Source of the DNA: an uncultured Draconibacterium sp.
Lineage (GTDB): Bacteria; Bacteroidota; Bacteroidia; Bacteroidales; Prolixibacteraceae
Assembly: GCF_913060805.1 (NCBI RefSeq)
Contig: NZ_CAJXTC010000001.1
Span: 248,001 to 312,000, forward strand
Reading direction: 5' to 3'
Length of the DNA: 64,000 nucleotides
How positions within the stretch are numbered: position 1 is the first letter of the stretch; the number at the start of each line of letters is the position of its first letter. A program made the position numbers and the translations under genes. Below are positions 43,109-53,179 of this stretch, in pieces. Under the pieces are notes generated by a model. The model did not search any database, was not told the DNA's origin, and saw only the letters and a list, made by a program, of their open reading frames with translations.

Positions 43109-46100
43109 ATGAAAAAAATCCTAATCCAAGGAAGAGGTATGCCTTCCTTTTGGAGTAAAAGCTTAAAGCTTATGAAACTAACATTTTTGTTTTTACTGGT
43201 TGGACTAATGCAAGTTTCTGCAAGTGTATATAGTCAATCAACCAAACTAACACTAGCTATGCACAACAAAAAGGTTGTGGAAGTGCTTGACGAGATTGAA
43301 AAACAATCGGAATTTCATTTTGCCTATAGTTCTGAACTGATCGATATGAACCGAAAAGTATCGGTTGATTTAAACGATCAACAAATTGATGAGATTCTGA
43401 ATGTAGTATTTAACGGAACTGATGTTAACTACGTAACGTACGATAGGCACATTATGCTTTTCCCCGCCGAACTGGATAGCGAAAGCGCCGGAAACATTAA
43501 CGTACGAAGCGAGCAACAAAGTATTTCAGGTATTGTATCCGATGCTGGAGGTCAGCCTTTACCGGGAGTAACTGTAATTGTTAAAGGAACATCGAATGGT
43601 ACAGTGACCAATAATAACGGTGAGTACTCGATAAGCGGTGTTTCTGATAGCGATGTATTACAGTTTTCTTTTGTGGGTATGAAATCGCAGGAAATTGACA
43701 TTGCCGGAAAAGCCGTAATCAATATTACAATGGAAGAAGAAACCATTGGTATTGAAGAGGTTGTTGCCATTGGTTACGGTACTTTGCGTAAGCAGGATGT
43801 AACCGGTTCTATTTCGAAAACCGACGGTGAGGAGCTGATTAAAGCACAGAGTTTTAGTCCACTTGATAACTTAAGAGGTAAAGCTTCGGGTGTAAATATT
43901 TATTCCAATTCATCGCAGCCGGGTGCTTATCAAAGCCGTGTTGTAATCCGTGGTATGTCTACTATCAACTCTTCAACCGACCCATTGTATGTGGTTGACG
44001 GTGTTGTAATGGAGAATTTTGGATTAATGAACCCGAACGACATTGAAAGTATTGAAGTTTTAAAAGATGCTTCGGCGACTGCTATTTATGGTGCACGCGG
44101 TGCAAACGGTGTTATTTTGGTAACTACCAAACGCGGAAAAACCGGTGGCGAAGGTACAGTAGTAAGTTACCAGGGATCGGTTGGGGTTAGCACTGTTGCT
44201 CGTTTTATGGATGTTCTGAATGCCCAGGAATGGACTGATGCTTTTATGATCGGTCTTGAAAATGAGAATAACTACATGGGTTATGACTGGTCGCTAGATC
44301 GTACCGATTGGTTTACCGATAGAAACTATTTCGATGCACAGGGTAATCCGTTATACGATACCAATTGGCAGGAAGAAGCTACAAGAACAGCTATCTCTCA
44401 CAATCATCAGTTAAATATTCAGCAGGCCGGTAAAAACTCATCAACAGGTGCATTCCTGAACTATACAGATCAGCAGGGAGTAGTGAATAACACGTACAGC
44501 AAAAGGGTAAACGCAAAACTTACTTACGATGGCGAACCAACAAAATGGTTATCTACCGGAGTAAACTTAATGGTTAATCACTCGTGGGGTCGTTACACTC
44601 CTGAAACCGGTGGTGGACAGGATGCCCGACGCACAATGATCGAGATGTTGCCTTGGTTGCCAGTTAGAGATGCGGATGGTAATTACACTACATCGTCGAC
44701 ATCATCGTTATCTGATACATTCGGATTCGAAGGTATGTCAAATCCGGCTATGATTTTGGATCTGCAGAAACGGATGAGGTACAATACTCAAATCTTTGGT
44801 AATGCAGCATTGACCTTCCATTTAATGGACGGATTGGATTTGAAAACTCAGTTTGGTATCGACAATCATAACCGCACTTACAAAGGTTATTCATCTATTT
44901 TGTTGAACAACATTTCAATGCCAAACGGATGGGCCGAAATTCAACACACCAATACGTTCTACTGGCAGGAAGAAACTTACCTGACTTATAAAAAGGTAGT
45001 TGGCGATCACCGTTTGAATGCGATGGCAGGTCTTTCGTGGCAAAAACGTACTTATAATTTCGATGGCTCACGTACTGAAGGATTCAGCGATGATTTCTAC
45101 GAATGGTACAACATGGGAGCAGGAACAAATCCTTCGTCTCCATCATCAAGCTACAACGATTGGGCGATGAACTCTTACTTTTTGAGAGTTGCTTACACGC
45201 TGAAAGATAAATACTCGGCAACTGTTACCGGTCGTTACGATGGTTCGTCTAAATTCGGTGACAACAATAAATATGCGTTTTTCCCATCAGCAGGTTTGGC
45301 CTGGAACATGTCGCAGGAAGACTTCCTGAAAGACAGTGGTCTGATCGATATGCTTAAATTGCACACCAGCTATGGTATAACCGGTAACTCTGAAATTGGC
45401 CCGTACAATTCGTTGGCATCTGTTAGTTCAGGAACATTGTTGATGAATGGTTCACGTTCGCCTTACTCCTACATTAACTCTTTTGCGAACCCTGATTTGA
45501 AATGGGAAAAAACAGCACAATGGGACTTTGGTGTAAACTTGGGCGTATTTGATAATCAGCTTACATTTGATGTTTCATACTACTACAAGAAAACAACTGA
45601 TTTATTGCTGAATACACCACTTCCAACATCTTCAGGTTTTAGCTCGATCTTCAAAAATATTGGATCTGTTAAAAACCAGGGATTGGATATAATGGTTAAT
45701 GCTACACCAGTTAGAACAGCCGATTTTACTTGGAATTCTACATTAAATCTGAACTACAACAAAAACGAAATTCTTAGTCTTGGCGACAACGACGAAGATA
45801 TTGAGATGAATTACTGGGTTGGTGGTTCTGAAAGTATTTTGCGTGTAGGCGAGAACCTGAGTAGTTTCTTTGGTTACAAACGACTTGGAGTTTATACTGA
45901 AGAAGACTTTGAAGCCGGCTTGATTGAAAGAGATCAGATTGGCCGTGCAAAACGTACCAACGAAAAAGAAATTATTGGAAAAGGTATGCCGGATTGGACT
46001 GGTAGTTTTGTCAATACTTTCTCGTACAAAAACTTCGATCTTACAGTTGATTTACAATTTGTATGGGGTGTTGAAACCATGCAACAGTTTTACCACTCAA

Positions 46101-46507
46101 CTTACGACCGTTTTGGTATCACCAATGGTTTATCAAATATTCTGTACGATGCTTACGATGGTACCAATCCAAATACCATGCAACAAGCCATCTATTTGAC
46201 AAACTCTGGCCACGCCGGACAAAATACAACGGTTGATTCGGGATGGATTGCCGATGGTTCTTACCTAAGAGCTAACCTTATTCAATTTGGTTACACTGTT
46301 CCTACAAACTATTGCGAGTCGCTGGGTATTGCTGCCGTAAGAGTTTATGCGAATGTGAACAATGCATTCTTGTTATGTTCTGACGATTTTAACGGTTACG
46401 ATCCTGAATCTACATCGCAGGGAAGCAACCAGTTTGGACAAAACATGACATTCTTCTCGTATCCAAGAGCCAGAACATGGACGTTTGGTGTAAACGTAAC
46501 TTTTTAA
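43109..46507 (+). CDS. SusC/RagA-family TonB-linked outer membrane protein with N-terminal STN domain
   Basis: 1132 residues. A long N-terminus with a signal ending near SQS (43-45) leads to an STN domain (about 47-118; LTLAMHNKKVVEVLDEIEKQ and FNGTDVNYVTYDRHIMLFP halves), a carboxypeptidase-regulatory-like domain (about 134-218), a TonB box/plug (EEVVAIGYGTLRKQDVTGSI; plug 225-345) and a barrel ending WTFGVNVTF. The STN domain is the signal output to FecR: import of the ligand is reported to sigma. The paired SusD is 20 bases downstream. The ligand is likely a glycan trimmed by the GH92 and GH95 enzymes. Confidence 0.95.
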   Translation: MKKILIQGRGMPSFWSKSLKLMKLTFLFLLVGLMQVSASVYSQSTKLTLAMHNKKVVEVLDEIEKQSEFHFAYSSELIDMNRKVSVDLNDQQIDEILNVVFNGTDVNYVTYDRHIMLFPAELDSESAGNINVRSEQQSISGIVSDAGGQPLPGVTVIVKGTSNGTVTNNNGEYSISGVSDSDVLQFSFVGMKSQEIDIAGKAVINITMEEETIGIEEVVAIGYGTLRKQDVTGSISKTDGEELIKAQSFSPLDNLRGKASGVNIYSNSSQPGAYQSRVVIRGMSTINSSTDPLYVVDGVVMENFGLMNPNDIESIEVLKDASATAIYGARGANGVILVTTKRGKTGGEGTVVSYQGSVGVSTVARFMDVLNAQEWTDAFMIGLENENNYMGYDWSLDRTDWFTDRNYFDAQGNPLYDTNWQEEATRTAISHNHQLNIQQAGKNSSTGAFLNYTDQQGVVNNTYSKRVNAKLTYDGEPTKWLSTGVNLMVNHSWGRYTPETGGGQDARRTMIEMLPWLPVRDADGNYTTSSTSSLSDTFGFEGMSNPAMILDLQKRMRYNTQIFGNAALTFHLMDGLDLKTQFGIDNHNRTYKGYSSILLNNISMPNGWAEIQHTNTFYWQEETYLTYKKVVGDHRLNAMAGLSWQKRTYNFDGSRTEGFSDDFYEWYNMGAGTNPSSPSSSYNDWAMNSYFLRVAYTLKDKYSATVTGRYDGSSKFGDNNKYAFFPSAGLAWNMSQEDFLKDSGLIDMLKLHTSYGITGNSEIGPYNSLASVSSGTLLMNGSRSPYSYINSFANPDLKWEKTAQWDFGVNLGVFDNQLTFDVSYYYKKTTDLLLNTPLPTSSGFSSIFKNIGSVKNQGLDIMVNATPVRTADFTWNSTLNLNYNKNEILSLGDNDEDIEMNYWVGGSESILRVGENLSSFFGYKRLGVYTEEDFEAGLIERDQIGRAKRTNEKEIIGKGMPDWTGSFVNTFSYKNFDLTVDLQFVWGVETMQQFYHSTYDRFGITNGLSNILYDAYDGTNPNTMQQAIYLTNSGHAGQNTTVDSGWIADGSYLRANLIQFGYTVPTNYCESLGIAAVRVYANVNNAFLLCSDDFNGYDPESTSQGSNQFGQNMTFFSYPRARTWTFGVNVTF

Positions 46508-46527
46508 TGAATTAAATTAGAACGATC

Positions 46528-48084
46528 ATGAAAAAGATAATATTATTCTTATTAGTAGGGGTCTTTGCGTTGACCTCATGCGACGAGTTTCTGGAAGAAA
46601 GTCCAAAATCATCATTAACCGATGTGGATTATTACAAAACCGAATCTCAGGCAACCGAGAACGTAAACTATTTGTATCGCAACGGAGCAACAATCCGAAT
46701 TGCACATGCATCAAGTGCCTACATTGGCTCTAAATCTTCAATACTTGGAATGCTTACAGGTTATTTCAGCAACAGTTACGAAGGTCAGGAAGTGGTTTGT
46801 AGATACTCACGTTTGCTTACCCGTCAGGGGCATACAAACGAAATTTCAGGAACTTCAGATGATATTTGGGATAACAGTTACCGCACCATTAATGTGGCTA
46901 ACAATGCAATTGCCAGCATTCCTGGAATTGAAATGAGCGCAAGCTCGGCCAGCATTTTAATTGCAGAAGCTAAATTCTTCAGAGCTTTCAACTATTTCTA
47001 TTTGGTGAAAACATTTGGCGACGTTCCTTTATTACTTGAACCTGCCACTTTAGAGAATTTGTATCCTGAAAGAACGGCTGCCTCGGCGGTTTATGAGCAG
47101 ATTGAAAAAGATTTGATCGACGCTGTTGAGGATTTACCTGCAGCAACATTTGCTTCAAACGGACATCGTATTTCGAAATACGTGGCTGCCATGGCTTTAG
47201 CCGATGTATATTTCTACCAGGGAGATTATGCCAATGCAAAAACATATGCAAAAATGGTTATCGATTCTCCTCATTCGCTAACTGATAATAGCGACTTGGC
47301 AGAAAACAGTGCTTTCAATAAATTACGTACAACCGATGATCTGGGTGAAGTAATTTACAGTTTGGAATACGATGCAAGTATTGCCAGCAGTTCGTGGAGA
47401 CCAACTTATGCCTTCACATCATCGGCAACAGCTGTATTCGGTACTTACTCAATCTTTGAAAGAACTTATGGTCCAATCGACCGTTTCCTGAATGTTTACG
47501 ACGAAAATGACCTTCGTATTCAGCCTAACCAGTTCTTCCACTGGGAATATACCAATCCAACAAACGATAAAACATGGACTGCTCCTGAAGGACAAGCCGG
47601 GTGCTGGTATTATTTCGACGAAGATGCGCTGTTAAATACAGGTATCGGAACAAAAGACTGGAACTTCTATCGTTTAGCTGAGGCATATTTGGATTACGCC
47701 GAATCGATTGCACAAACTGAAGGTGTAACTGACGAAGCTGCTACCTACCTGGCAAAAATTCAGGCGCGTGCCAACACCGAAGGGAAAACAGAAGCTGAAT
47801 TAAAAGCTGAATTGCTAAGTCTTTCGAACCAAGAGTTTATTGAAGCTTGTTGGACGGAAAGATTGCGTGAATTCGCTTTGGAATTCAAAATCTGGGACGA
47901 CTGTGTACGTACAATGAAATTTCCTGTTATTTCAGAAACAGAAAAGGGAAGTGTTACCTATGTTGACTTGATTGGTGCTCAAAATGCTGCAGGTGCTACA
48001 TTCAAAGAAACTGATTTGGTATTCCCGATTTCGTTAAGCGAATTGCAACGTAACCCGAACCTGACACAAAACGCAGGTTATTAA
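46528..48084 (+). CDS. SusD/RagB-family nutrient-binding lipoprotein
   Basis: 518 residues. Lipoprotein signal with LTSC (Cys 19) and mature start DEFLEESPKSSLTDVDYYKTESQA, the classical SusD beginning. Helical TPR-like pairs (EAKFFRAFNYFYLVKTFGDVPLL, VAAMALADVYFYQGDYANAKTYA) and a C-terminal RRNPNLTQN-like end (LQRNPNLTQNAGY) match the SusD/RagB family. It binds glycan at the cell surface and feeds SusC. Start 20 bases after susC. Confidence 0.95.
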   Translation: MKKIILFLLVGVFALTSCDEFLEESPKSSLTDVDYYKTESQATENVNYLYRNGATIRIAHASSAYIGSKSSILGMLTGYFSNSYEGQEVVCRYSRLLTRQGHTNEISGTSDDIWDNSYRTINVANNAIASIPGIEMSASSASILIAEAKFFRAFNYFYLVKTFGDVPLLLEPATLENLYPERTAASAVYEQIEKDLIDAVEDLPAATFASNGHRISKYVAAMALADVYFYQGDYANAKTYAKMVIDSPHSLTDNSDLAENSAFNKLRTTDDLGEVIYSLEYDASIASSSWRPTYAFTSSATAVFGTYSIFERTYGPIDRFLNVYDENDLRIQPNQFFHWEYTNPTNDKTWTAPEGQAGCWYYFDEDALLNTGIGTKDWNFYRLAEAYLDYAESIAQTEGVTDEAATYLAKIQARANTEGKTEAELKAELLSLSNQEFIEACWTERLREFALEFKIWDDCVRTMKFPVISETEKGSVTYVDLIGAQNAAGATFKETDLVFPISLSELQRNPNLTQNAGY

Positions 48085-48213
48085 TTGTGATTGGAATAGT
48101 ATAGTACAACATCGGCAATTATGTGTTATAATTCTAAAAAGTGCTTGTAAATAAGTAACTTGGTTGTTATAACACGTTTGCTGAAGAAAAGAATTAGAAT
48201 TGGTTTGAAAAAT

Positions 48214-48248
48214 AGAGAGGCTGCTATTTTTTGGCAGCCTCTCTTTCA
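48214..48248 (+). terminator. Intrinsic terminator after SusD
   Basis: AGAGAGGCTGC (48214-48224) pairs with GCAGCCTCTCT (48234-48244), nine-base loop, T-rich tail. It separates susCD from the glycosidase genes. Confidence 0.8.
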
Positions 48249-48298
48249 ACCAATACATTTTTAATAAGGCGATACAAGCATTCAAATTATTGAGAAAA

Positions 48299-50476
48299 AT
48301 GAAAAATCTGATACTACTTTTAGTACTGGCGATCTGTTTTTCCTGTGTTCAAAAAGAACAGGAATTACCGGCTACGGATTTTACCCAATATGTTGATCCG
48401 ACAATCGGAAACGTTGGTCATATATTGCAACCAACACGGCCAACGGTACAGTTGCCTAACCAAATGACGCGTATGACACCTGACCGCGCTGATTATCTGG
48501 ATGATCAGATTTCATCTTTTCCGCTGAATGTTATTTCGCACCGCGTGGCACAGGCATTTTTTATCAAGCCAATTGTTGGATCGGTTTCAGCAGAAAGCTG
48601 GGAAAAAGGATTGACCTGGGATTACGATTTGGAAATAAACCGACCATGGTATTACAAAACAGAGTTGATTGAAGACGAAGTAGCAGTTGAATACACAGTT
48701 GGTAAAAAGACCGGCATTTTCCGATTTAAATTTCCTGCCGATCAAGAGGCGAATATATTGCTTGGGCATTATTATAATAATGGAGAATACTCGATTGCAG
48801 AAGATAATTCGATCTTCGGAGTTGAATATTTTCGAAATGTAAAGATTTACGTTTATGGAGAATTGTCAGGCTCGAGTGATATAAAAAATGATGGTGCTGA
48901 TAAGCTTGTTCTTACAGCAAAAGAAAGCGCAGCACCTATTGAATTCAAATACGCTACTTCTTTTATAAGTAAAGAACAGGCTCAGAAAAATTTTCAGGAA
49001 GATCTGCAGGGAACTACTTTCGATGAATTGAAAAACCATGGGAAATTAGCCTGGGACAAGGTGATCAACCAGATTGAAGTTAAAGGTGGCACTGAGGCGC
49101 ACAAAAGAAGTTTTTATACAGCGCTTTATCGTTGCTACGAACGAATGGTCAACATTTCAGAAGATGGTCAGTATTTTAGTGGATTTGACAACCAAATCCA
49201 CCAAAGTACCCGCCCGTTTTATGTTGACGATTGGGTGTGGGATACCTATCTGGCACATCATCCGCTTCGTGCTATTCTTCAGCCCGATGTGGAGGCTGAC
49301 ATGTTGCAGTCGTACGTAAATATGTACGAGCAAAGTGGCTGGATGCCAACATTTCCGGTTATTTATGGCGATCACTCTTGTATGAATGGTTTTCATTCAA
49401 CCATTTCATTTCTCGATGCTTATCGAAAAGGAATCCGCAGTTTTGATGTACAATCTGCTTTTGAAGGAATGCTAAAGAATGCAGAAGAAGCAACTATGTT
49501 ACCCTGGCGAAATGGCGAAAAATGTGAGTTGGATGATTTCTATCACGAGAAAGGATTTTACCCAGCTTTGCGTCCCGGAGAAAAAGAAACTGTGGCATTG
49601 GTTCATCCATTCGAAAATCGTCAGGCAGTTGCATTGACATTAGGCCACAGCTACGATGATTGGGCGCTTTCGCAAATGGCTGAAGAATTAGGAAAGACAA
49701 AAGAGCAGGAGATCTTTGCTGAGCGAGCTTCGAATTATAAAAATTTGTGGCACCCGGAACAAAAAATGTTTCTGCCAAAAGATGAGAATGGGAAATGGAT
49801 CGACATAGATCCTAAATTTGACGGAGGAATGGGAGCGCGTGCCTACTACGATGAAAACAACGGTTGGACTTACCGATGGCAAACACAACACGATGTAAAC
49901 GGATTGATCGATTTGTTTGGTGGGGTTGAACAATTTGAAGACGGACTTGACCAACTTTTCCGAGAAAGTTTAGGCAGAAGTAAATACGAGTTCTGGGCAA
50001 AACTTCCAGATGCAACAGGTTTAGTCGGGCAGTTTTCGATGGGTAACGAACCCAGTTTTCACATTCCGTATTTGTTCAACTACACCAATTCGCCATGGAA
50101 AACTCAAAAGTGGACACGCTTTTTAATCGATACCTGGTTTAAAGACAATGTATTTGGAATTCCGGGAGACGAAGATGGGGGAGGAATGTCGGCGTTTGTG
50201 GTTTTCTCGTCAATGGGATTTTATCCTATAACTCCGGGAATCCCTGAATATACAATAACAAGTCCTTTGTTCGAAGAAATTACAATCAACCTGGAGAATG
50301 GCAATAAATTTTTAGTTAGAGCGCCCGGATTATCTGCAGAGAAGAAATACATACAAAGTGCCAAATTAAATGGTAAGACCCTAGATAAACCTTGGTTTAG
50401 TCATGAGGATTTAATGAGTGGCGGTGTGCTTGAACTTGAAATGGGGCGCCTACCAAATAAAAAGTTGTGGAATTAA
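48299..50476 (+). CDS. GH92-family lipoprotein (alpha-mannosidase family), divergent
   Basis: 725 residues from ATG 48299; a TTG three codons upstream exists but ATG gives the clean lipoprotein signal MKNLILLLVLAICFSC (Cys 16). The C-terminal two-thirds matches GH92: ENNGWTYRWQTQHD with Glu 519 in the general acid position, MGNEPSFHIPYLFN, GIPGDEDGGGMSAF with Asp 624 and Asp 626 in the base positions, and SSMGFYPITPG. The N-terminal domain differs from usual GH92 (typical GHTFPGAT.PFG..Q.SPD is replaced by GHILQPTRPTVQLPNQMTRMTPDR). GH92 enzymes are calcium-dependent exo-alpha-mannosidases. This one may be a subfamily with other specificity. Located in a sigma/SusC PUL. Confidence 0.9.
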   Translation: MKNLILLLVLAICFSCVQKEQELPATDFTQYVDPTIGNVGHILQPTRPTVQLPNQMTRMTPDRADYLDDQISSFPLNVISHRVAQAFFIKPIVGSVSAESWEKGLTWDYDLEINRPWYYKTELIEDEVAVEYTVGKKTGIFRFKFPADQEANILLGHYYNNGEYSIAEDNSIFGVEYFRNVKIYVYGELSGSSDIKNDGADKLVLTAKESAAPIEFKYATSFISKEQAQKNFQEDLQGTTFDELKNHGKLAWDKVINQIEVKGGTEAHKRSFYTALYRCYERMVNISEDGQYFSGFDNQIHQSTRPFYVDDWVWDTYLAHHPLRAILQPDVEADMLQSYVNMYEQSGWMPTFPVIYGDHSCMNGFHSTISFLDAYRKGIRSFDVQSAFEGMLKNAEEATMLPWRNGEKCELDDFYHEKGFYPALRPGEKETVALVHPFENRQAVALTLGHSYDDWALSQMAEELGKTKEQEIFAERASNYKNLWHPEQKMFLPKDENGKWIDIDPKFDGGMGARAYYDENNGWTYRWQTQHDVNGLIDLFGGVEQFEDGLDQLFRESLGRSKYEFWAKLPDATGLVGQFSMGNEPSFHIPYLFNYTNSPWKTQKWTRFLIDTWFKDNVFGIPGDEDGGGMSAFVVFSSMGFYPITPGIPEYTITSPLFEEITINLENGNKFLVRAPGLSAEKKYIQSAKLNGKTLDKPWFSHEDLMSGGVLELEMGRLPNKKLWN

Positions 50477-50541
50477 AATATAAAATAATGTTGTCCCTGC
50501 TCAAAGGGAACACCCATACCAATTAATACCTAATACCACTT

Positions 50542-50576
50542 GGGAGTCTGATCTAACCAGTCGGCTCCCTTTTTTT
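50542..50576 (+). terminator. Intrinsic terminator after GH92 gene
   Basis: GGGAG (50542-50546) pairs with CTCCC (50565-50569), extended by G-U/C-G pairs; seven T follow. Confidence 0.7.
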
Positions 50577-50612
50577 CCGATTTCAATTTTTCATAAACAA
50601 GGATAGGTTAAT

Positions 50613-50643
50613 GGGCTCTGCAGTTTTGCAGGGCCTTTTTTTA
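50613..50643 (+). terminator. Second tandem intrinsic terminator
   Basis: GGGCTCTGCA (50613-50622) pairs with TGCAGGGCC (50627-50635); seven T. The hairpin is almost the same sequence as the one at 41181-41211, only one base differing within 22. Confidence 0.85.
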
Positions 50644-50723
50644 TTATTTTAGCAGCTGCAATTATTTAGTATCTTGCATCTAATTGTGAAAAATACATTA
50701 ACTATTCTGAAAGTAACAAACCT

Positions 50724-53156
50724 ATGAATCGACTCAACCATCTTTTAAATTCAATCCTAATTAGTTTGCTGGTTTTTAGCCAGTCGTGCTGTACCGAACC
50801 TGCCGTCGAAAAAGCGACTTCAACGCACGTGCTGTGGTATGATAAACCTGCTACTTATTTTGAAGAAAGCCTTGTGCTTGGAAACGGCAAAATGGGGGCT
50901 TCCGTTTTTGGCGGAGTGGAATCGGATAAAATATACCTGAACGATATAACACTTTGGTCGGGCGAGCCGGTTGATCCGTACATGAATCCGGAGGCCTACA
51001 AATTTATACCGGAAATACGTGAAGCTTTGGCAAACGAAGACTACGAGTTGGCGGATAAATTGAATCATAACTTGATGGGGAAATATTCACAGTCGTATGC
51101 GCCGCTGGGTACTTTGTTTTTGGATTTTCAGCACGAAGGAGATGTGGAAAATTATCATCGAGAGCTGGATATCGATAAGGCGGTTTCAACTACATCGTAT
51201 GTGGTGGACGGCGTTAATTATAAACGCGAATATTTTGTATCGTACCCCGACCAAATTATGGTCGTGAAACTAAGTGCCGATAAAGAAGATGCGCTGAACT
51301 TTGCCGTTAAATTCGACAGCCAGTTGCGATTCATTACGTCCGCTGACGATAATGTTTTAAAGGTGGAAGGATACGCTCCGTATCAGGCGTTGCCCAATTA
51401 CCACGCAGGAGACGAGGATCCGATTCAATTTGATGAAAACCGTGGAACACATTTTTCCACTTATATGAAAGTGCAGAGCGACGGTGGAAACACCGTGTAT
51501 ACGGATAGTGTATTAACTGTTTCAGGAGCAAGTGAGGCCGTACTTTATGTATCGATAGCTACCAGCTTCAACGGCTTTGATAAAGACCCGACAAAAGAAG
51601 GTTTGGACAATAAAACCATTGCGCAAACACAGTTGAACGAGGCAGATAACAAAGGTGTTGAAGAAATTGAAAAAGCGCATATTGCAGATTATAATTCCTT
51701 AATGAGTCGTGTTCAGCTCGATTTGGGAGAAACAACAGCGCCGGAATTACCGACCGACGATCGTTTGAAAAGATATTTTAGTGGCGCCGAAGATAAAAAT
51801 CTGGAAGTGTTGTATTTCCAGTACGGTAGATATTTGCTGATTGCCAGCTCGCGAACAGAAGGTGTTCCCGCCAACTTGCAGGGACTTTGGAATCCGCACC
51901 TACAACCGCCATGGAGCAGTAACTACACAATGAATATAAACGTGGAAGAAAATTACTGGATGGCAGAAACCGGTAACCTGAGCGAAATGCACCGTCCGCT
52001 GTTGTCGTTTATTGGCAACGTGGCGAAAACGGGAGCCGTAACGGCCAAAACATTTTATGGTGTTGATAAGGGATGGGCATCCTGTCATAATTCCGATATC
52101 TGGGCCATGAGCAATCCTGTTGGAGGTTTTGGCGAGGGTGATCCGGTTTGGGCTTGTTGGAATATGAGTGGTCCGTGGCTTTCAACACATTTGTGGGAAC
52201 ATTACCAGTTTACACAGGATATCGACTTCCTGAAAAACGACGGTTATCCGCTTATGAAAGGTGCTGCTGAATTTTGTTTAAACTGGATGGTGGAAGATAA
52301 AAATGGCAATTTGATCACTTCGCCATCTACCTCTCCCGAGAACAATTACATCACCGATAAAGGCTATCGCGGTGCTACACTTTATGGTGGAACTGCTGAT
52401 TTAGCAATGATTCGAGAGAGTTTCCTTCAAACAATTCAGGCTGCCAAAGTTCTTGAAGTGGATGCTGAATTCAGTGCAGAACTGGAGCAGGCTTTGGCAA
52501 AAATGTATCCGTACCAGATTGGTAAAAAAGGCAACTTGCAGGAGTGGTATTACGATTGGGAAGATTCAGATCCGAAACATCGTCATCAGTCGCATTTGTT
52601 TGGTTTGCACCCGGGAAATCACATTACTCCTGATGAAACGCCGGAGTTGGCAGAAGCCTGCAAAACAACGCTTGAAATTAAAGGCGATGAAACAACGGGG
52701 TGGTCGAAAGGCTGGCGAATAAACCTGTGGGCGCGTTTGCTCGATGGTAACCATGCCTATAAAATGTATCGCGAACTGCTGAGTTATGTCGATCCGTCGG
52801 GTACTGAAACACAATACAGTCAGGGTGGGGGAACTTACCCGAACTTGTTCGATGCACATCCACCATTTCAAATAGATGGGAACTTTGGTGGATCGGCAGG
52901 TGTCATTGAAATGTTGATGCAATCGCACCAAAATCGTATCGATTTGTTACCCGCTTTGCCTGATGCATGGCCCGAAGGTTCAGTAAGCGGTATATGTGCT
53001 CGCGGAGGTTACGAAATATCGATGGACTGGAGCGAAGGAAAACTAAACAGCGTAACTGTTTTGGCAAAAGCCGGTGGAAGCACAAAGGTGGTTTGCCAGG
53101 GAAAAGAAAAGGAACTTATTCTGGATAAAGGTGAATCGCTTACATTTGAATGGTAA
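50724..53156 (+). CDS. GH95-family lipoprotein (alpha-L-fucosidase/galactosidase family)
   Basis: 810 residues. Lipoprotein signal with lipobox SQSC (Cys 22, then a second Cys). The N-terminal LVLGNGKMGASVFGG and LWSGEP motifs and the later NYTMNINVEENYWMAE, SPSTSPENNY (Glu 539, general acid) and PFQIDGNFGGSAG (Asp 718) agree with GH95. The usual HHNTDLW word reads CHNSDIW (Cys 454, His 455). GH95 members remove alpha-1,2-L-fucose or alpha-L-galactose from plant and host glycans. It is in the same PUL as the GH92 protein, and a TPR gene follows 23 bases downstream. Confidence 0.93.
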   Translation: MNRLNHLLNSILISLLVFSQSCCTEPAVEKATSTHVLWYDKPATYFEESLVLGNGKMGASVFGGVESDKIYLNDITLWSGEPVDPYMNPEAYKFIPEIREALANEDYELADKLNHNLMGKYSQSYAPLGTLFLDFQHEGDVENYHRELDIDKAVSTTSYVVDGVNYKREYFVSYPDQIMVVKLSADKEDALNFAVKFDSQLRFITSADDNVLKVEGYAPYQALPNYHAGDEDPIQFDENRGTHFSTYMKVQSDGGNTVYTDSVLTVSGASEAVLYVSIATSFNGFDKDPTKEGLDNKTIAQTQLNEADNKGVEEIEKAHIADYNSLMSRVQLDLGETTAPELPTDDRLKRYFSGAEDKNLEVLYFQYGRYLLIASSRTEGVPANLQGLWNPHLQPPWSSNYTMNINVEENYWMAETGNLSEMHRPLLSFIGNVAKTGAVTAKTFYGVDKGWASCHNSDIWAMSNPVGGFGEGDPVWACWNMSGPWLSTHLWEHYQFTQDIDFLKNDGYPLMKGAAEFCLNWMVEDKNGNLITSPSTSPENNYITDKGYRGATLYGGTADLAMIRESFLQTIQAAKVLEVDAEFSAELEQALAKMYPYQIGKKGNLQEWYYDWEDSDPKHRHQSHLFGLHPGNHITPDETPELAEACKTTLEIKGDETTGWSKGWRINLWARLLDGNHAYKMYRELLSYVDPSGTETQYSQGGGTYPNLFDAHPPFQIDGNFGGSAGVIEMLMQSHQNRIDLLPALPDAWPEGSVSGICARGGYEISMDWSEGKLNSVTVLAKAGGSTKVVCQGKEKELILDKGESLTFEW

Positions 53157-53179
53157 ATGTTGGGGAATAAAGATTGAAG

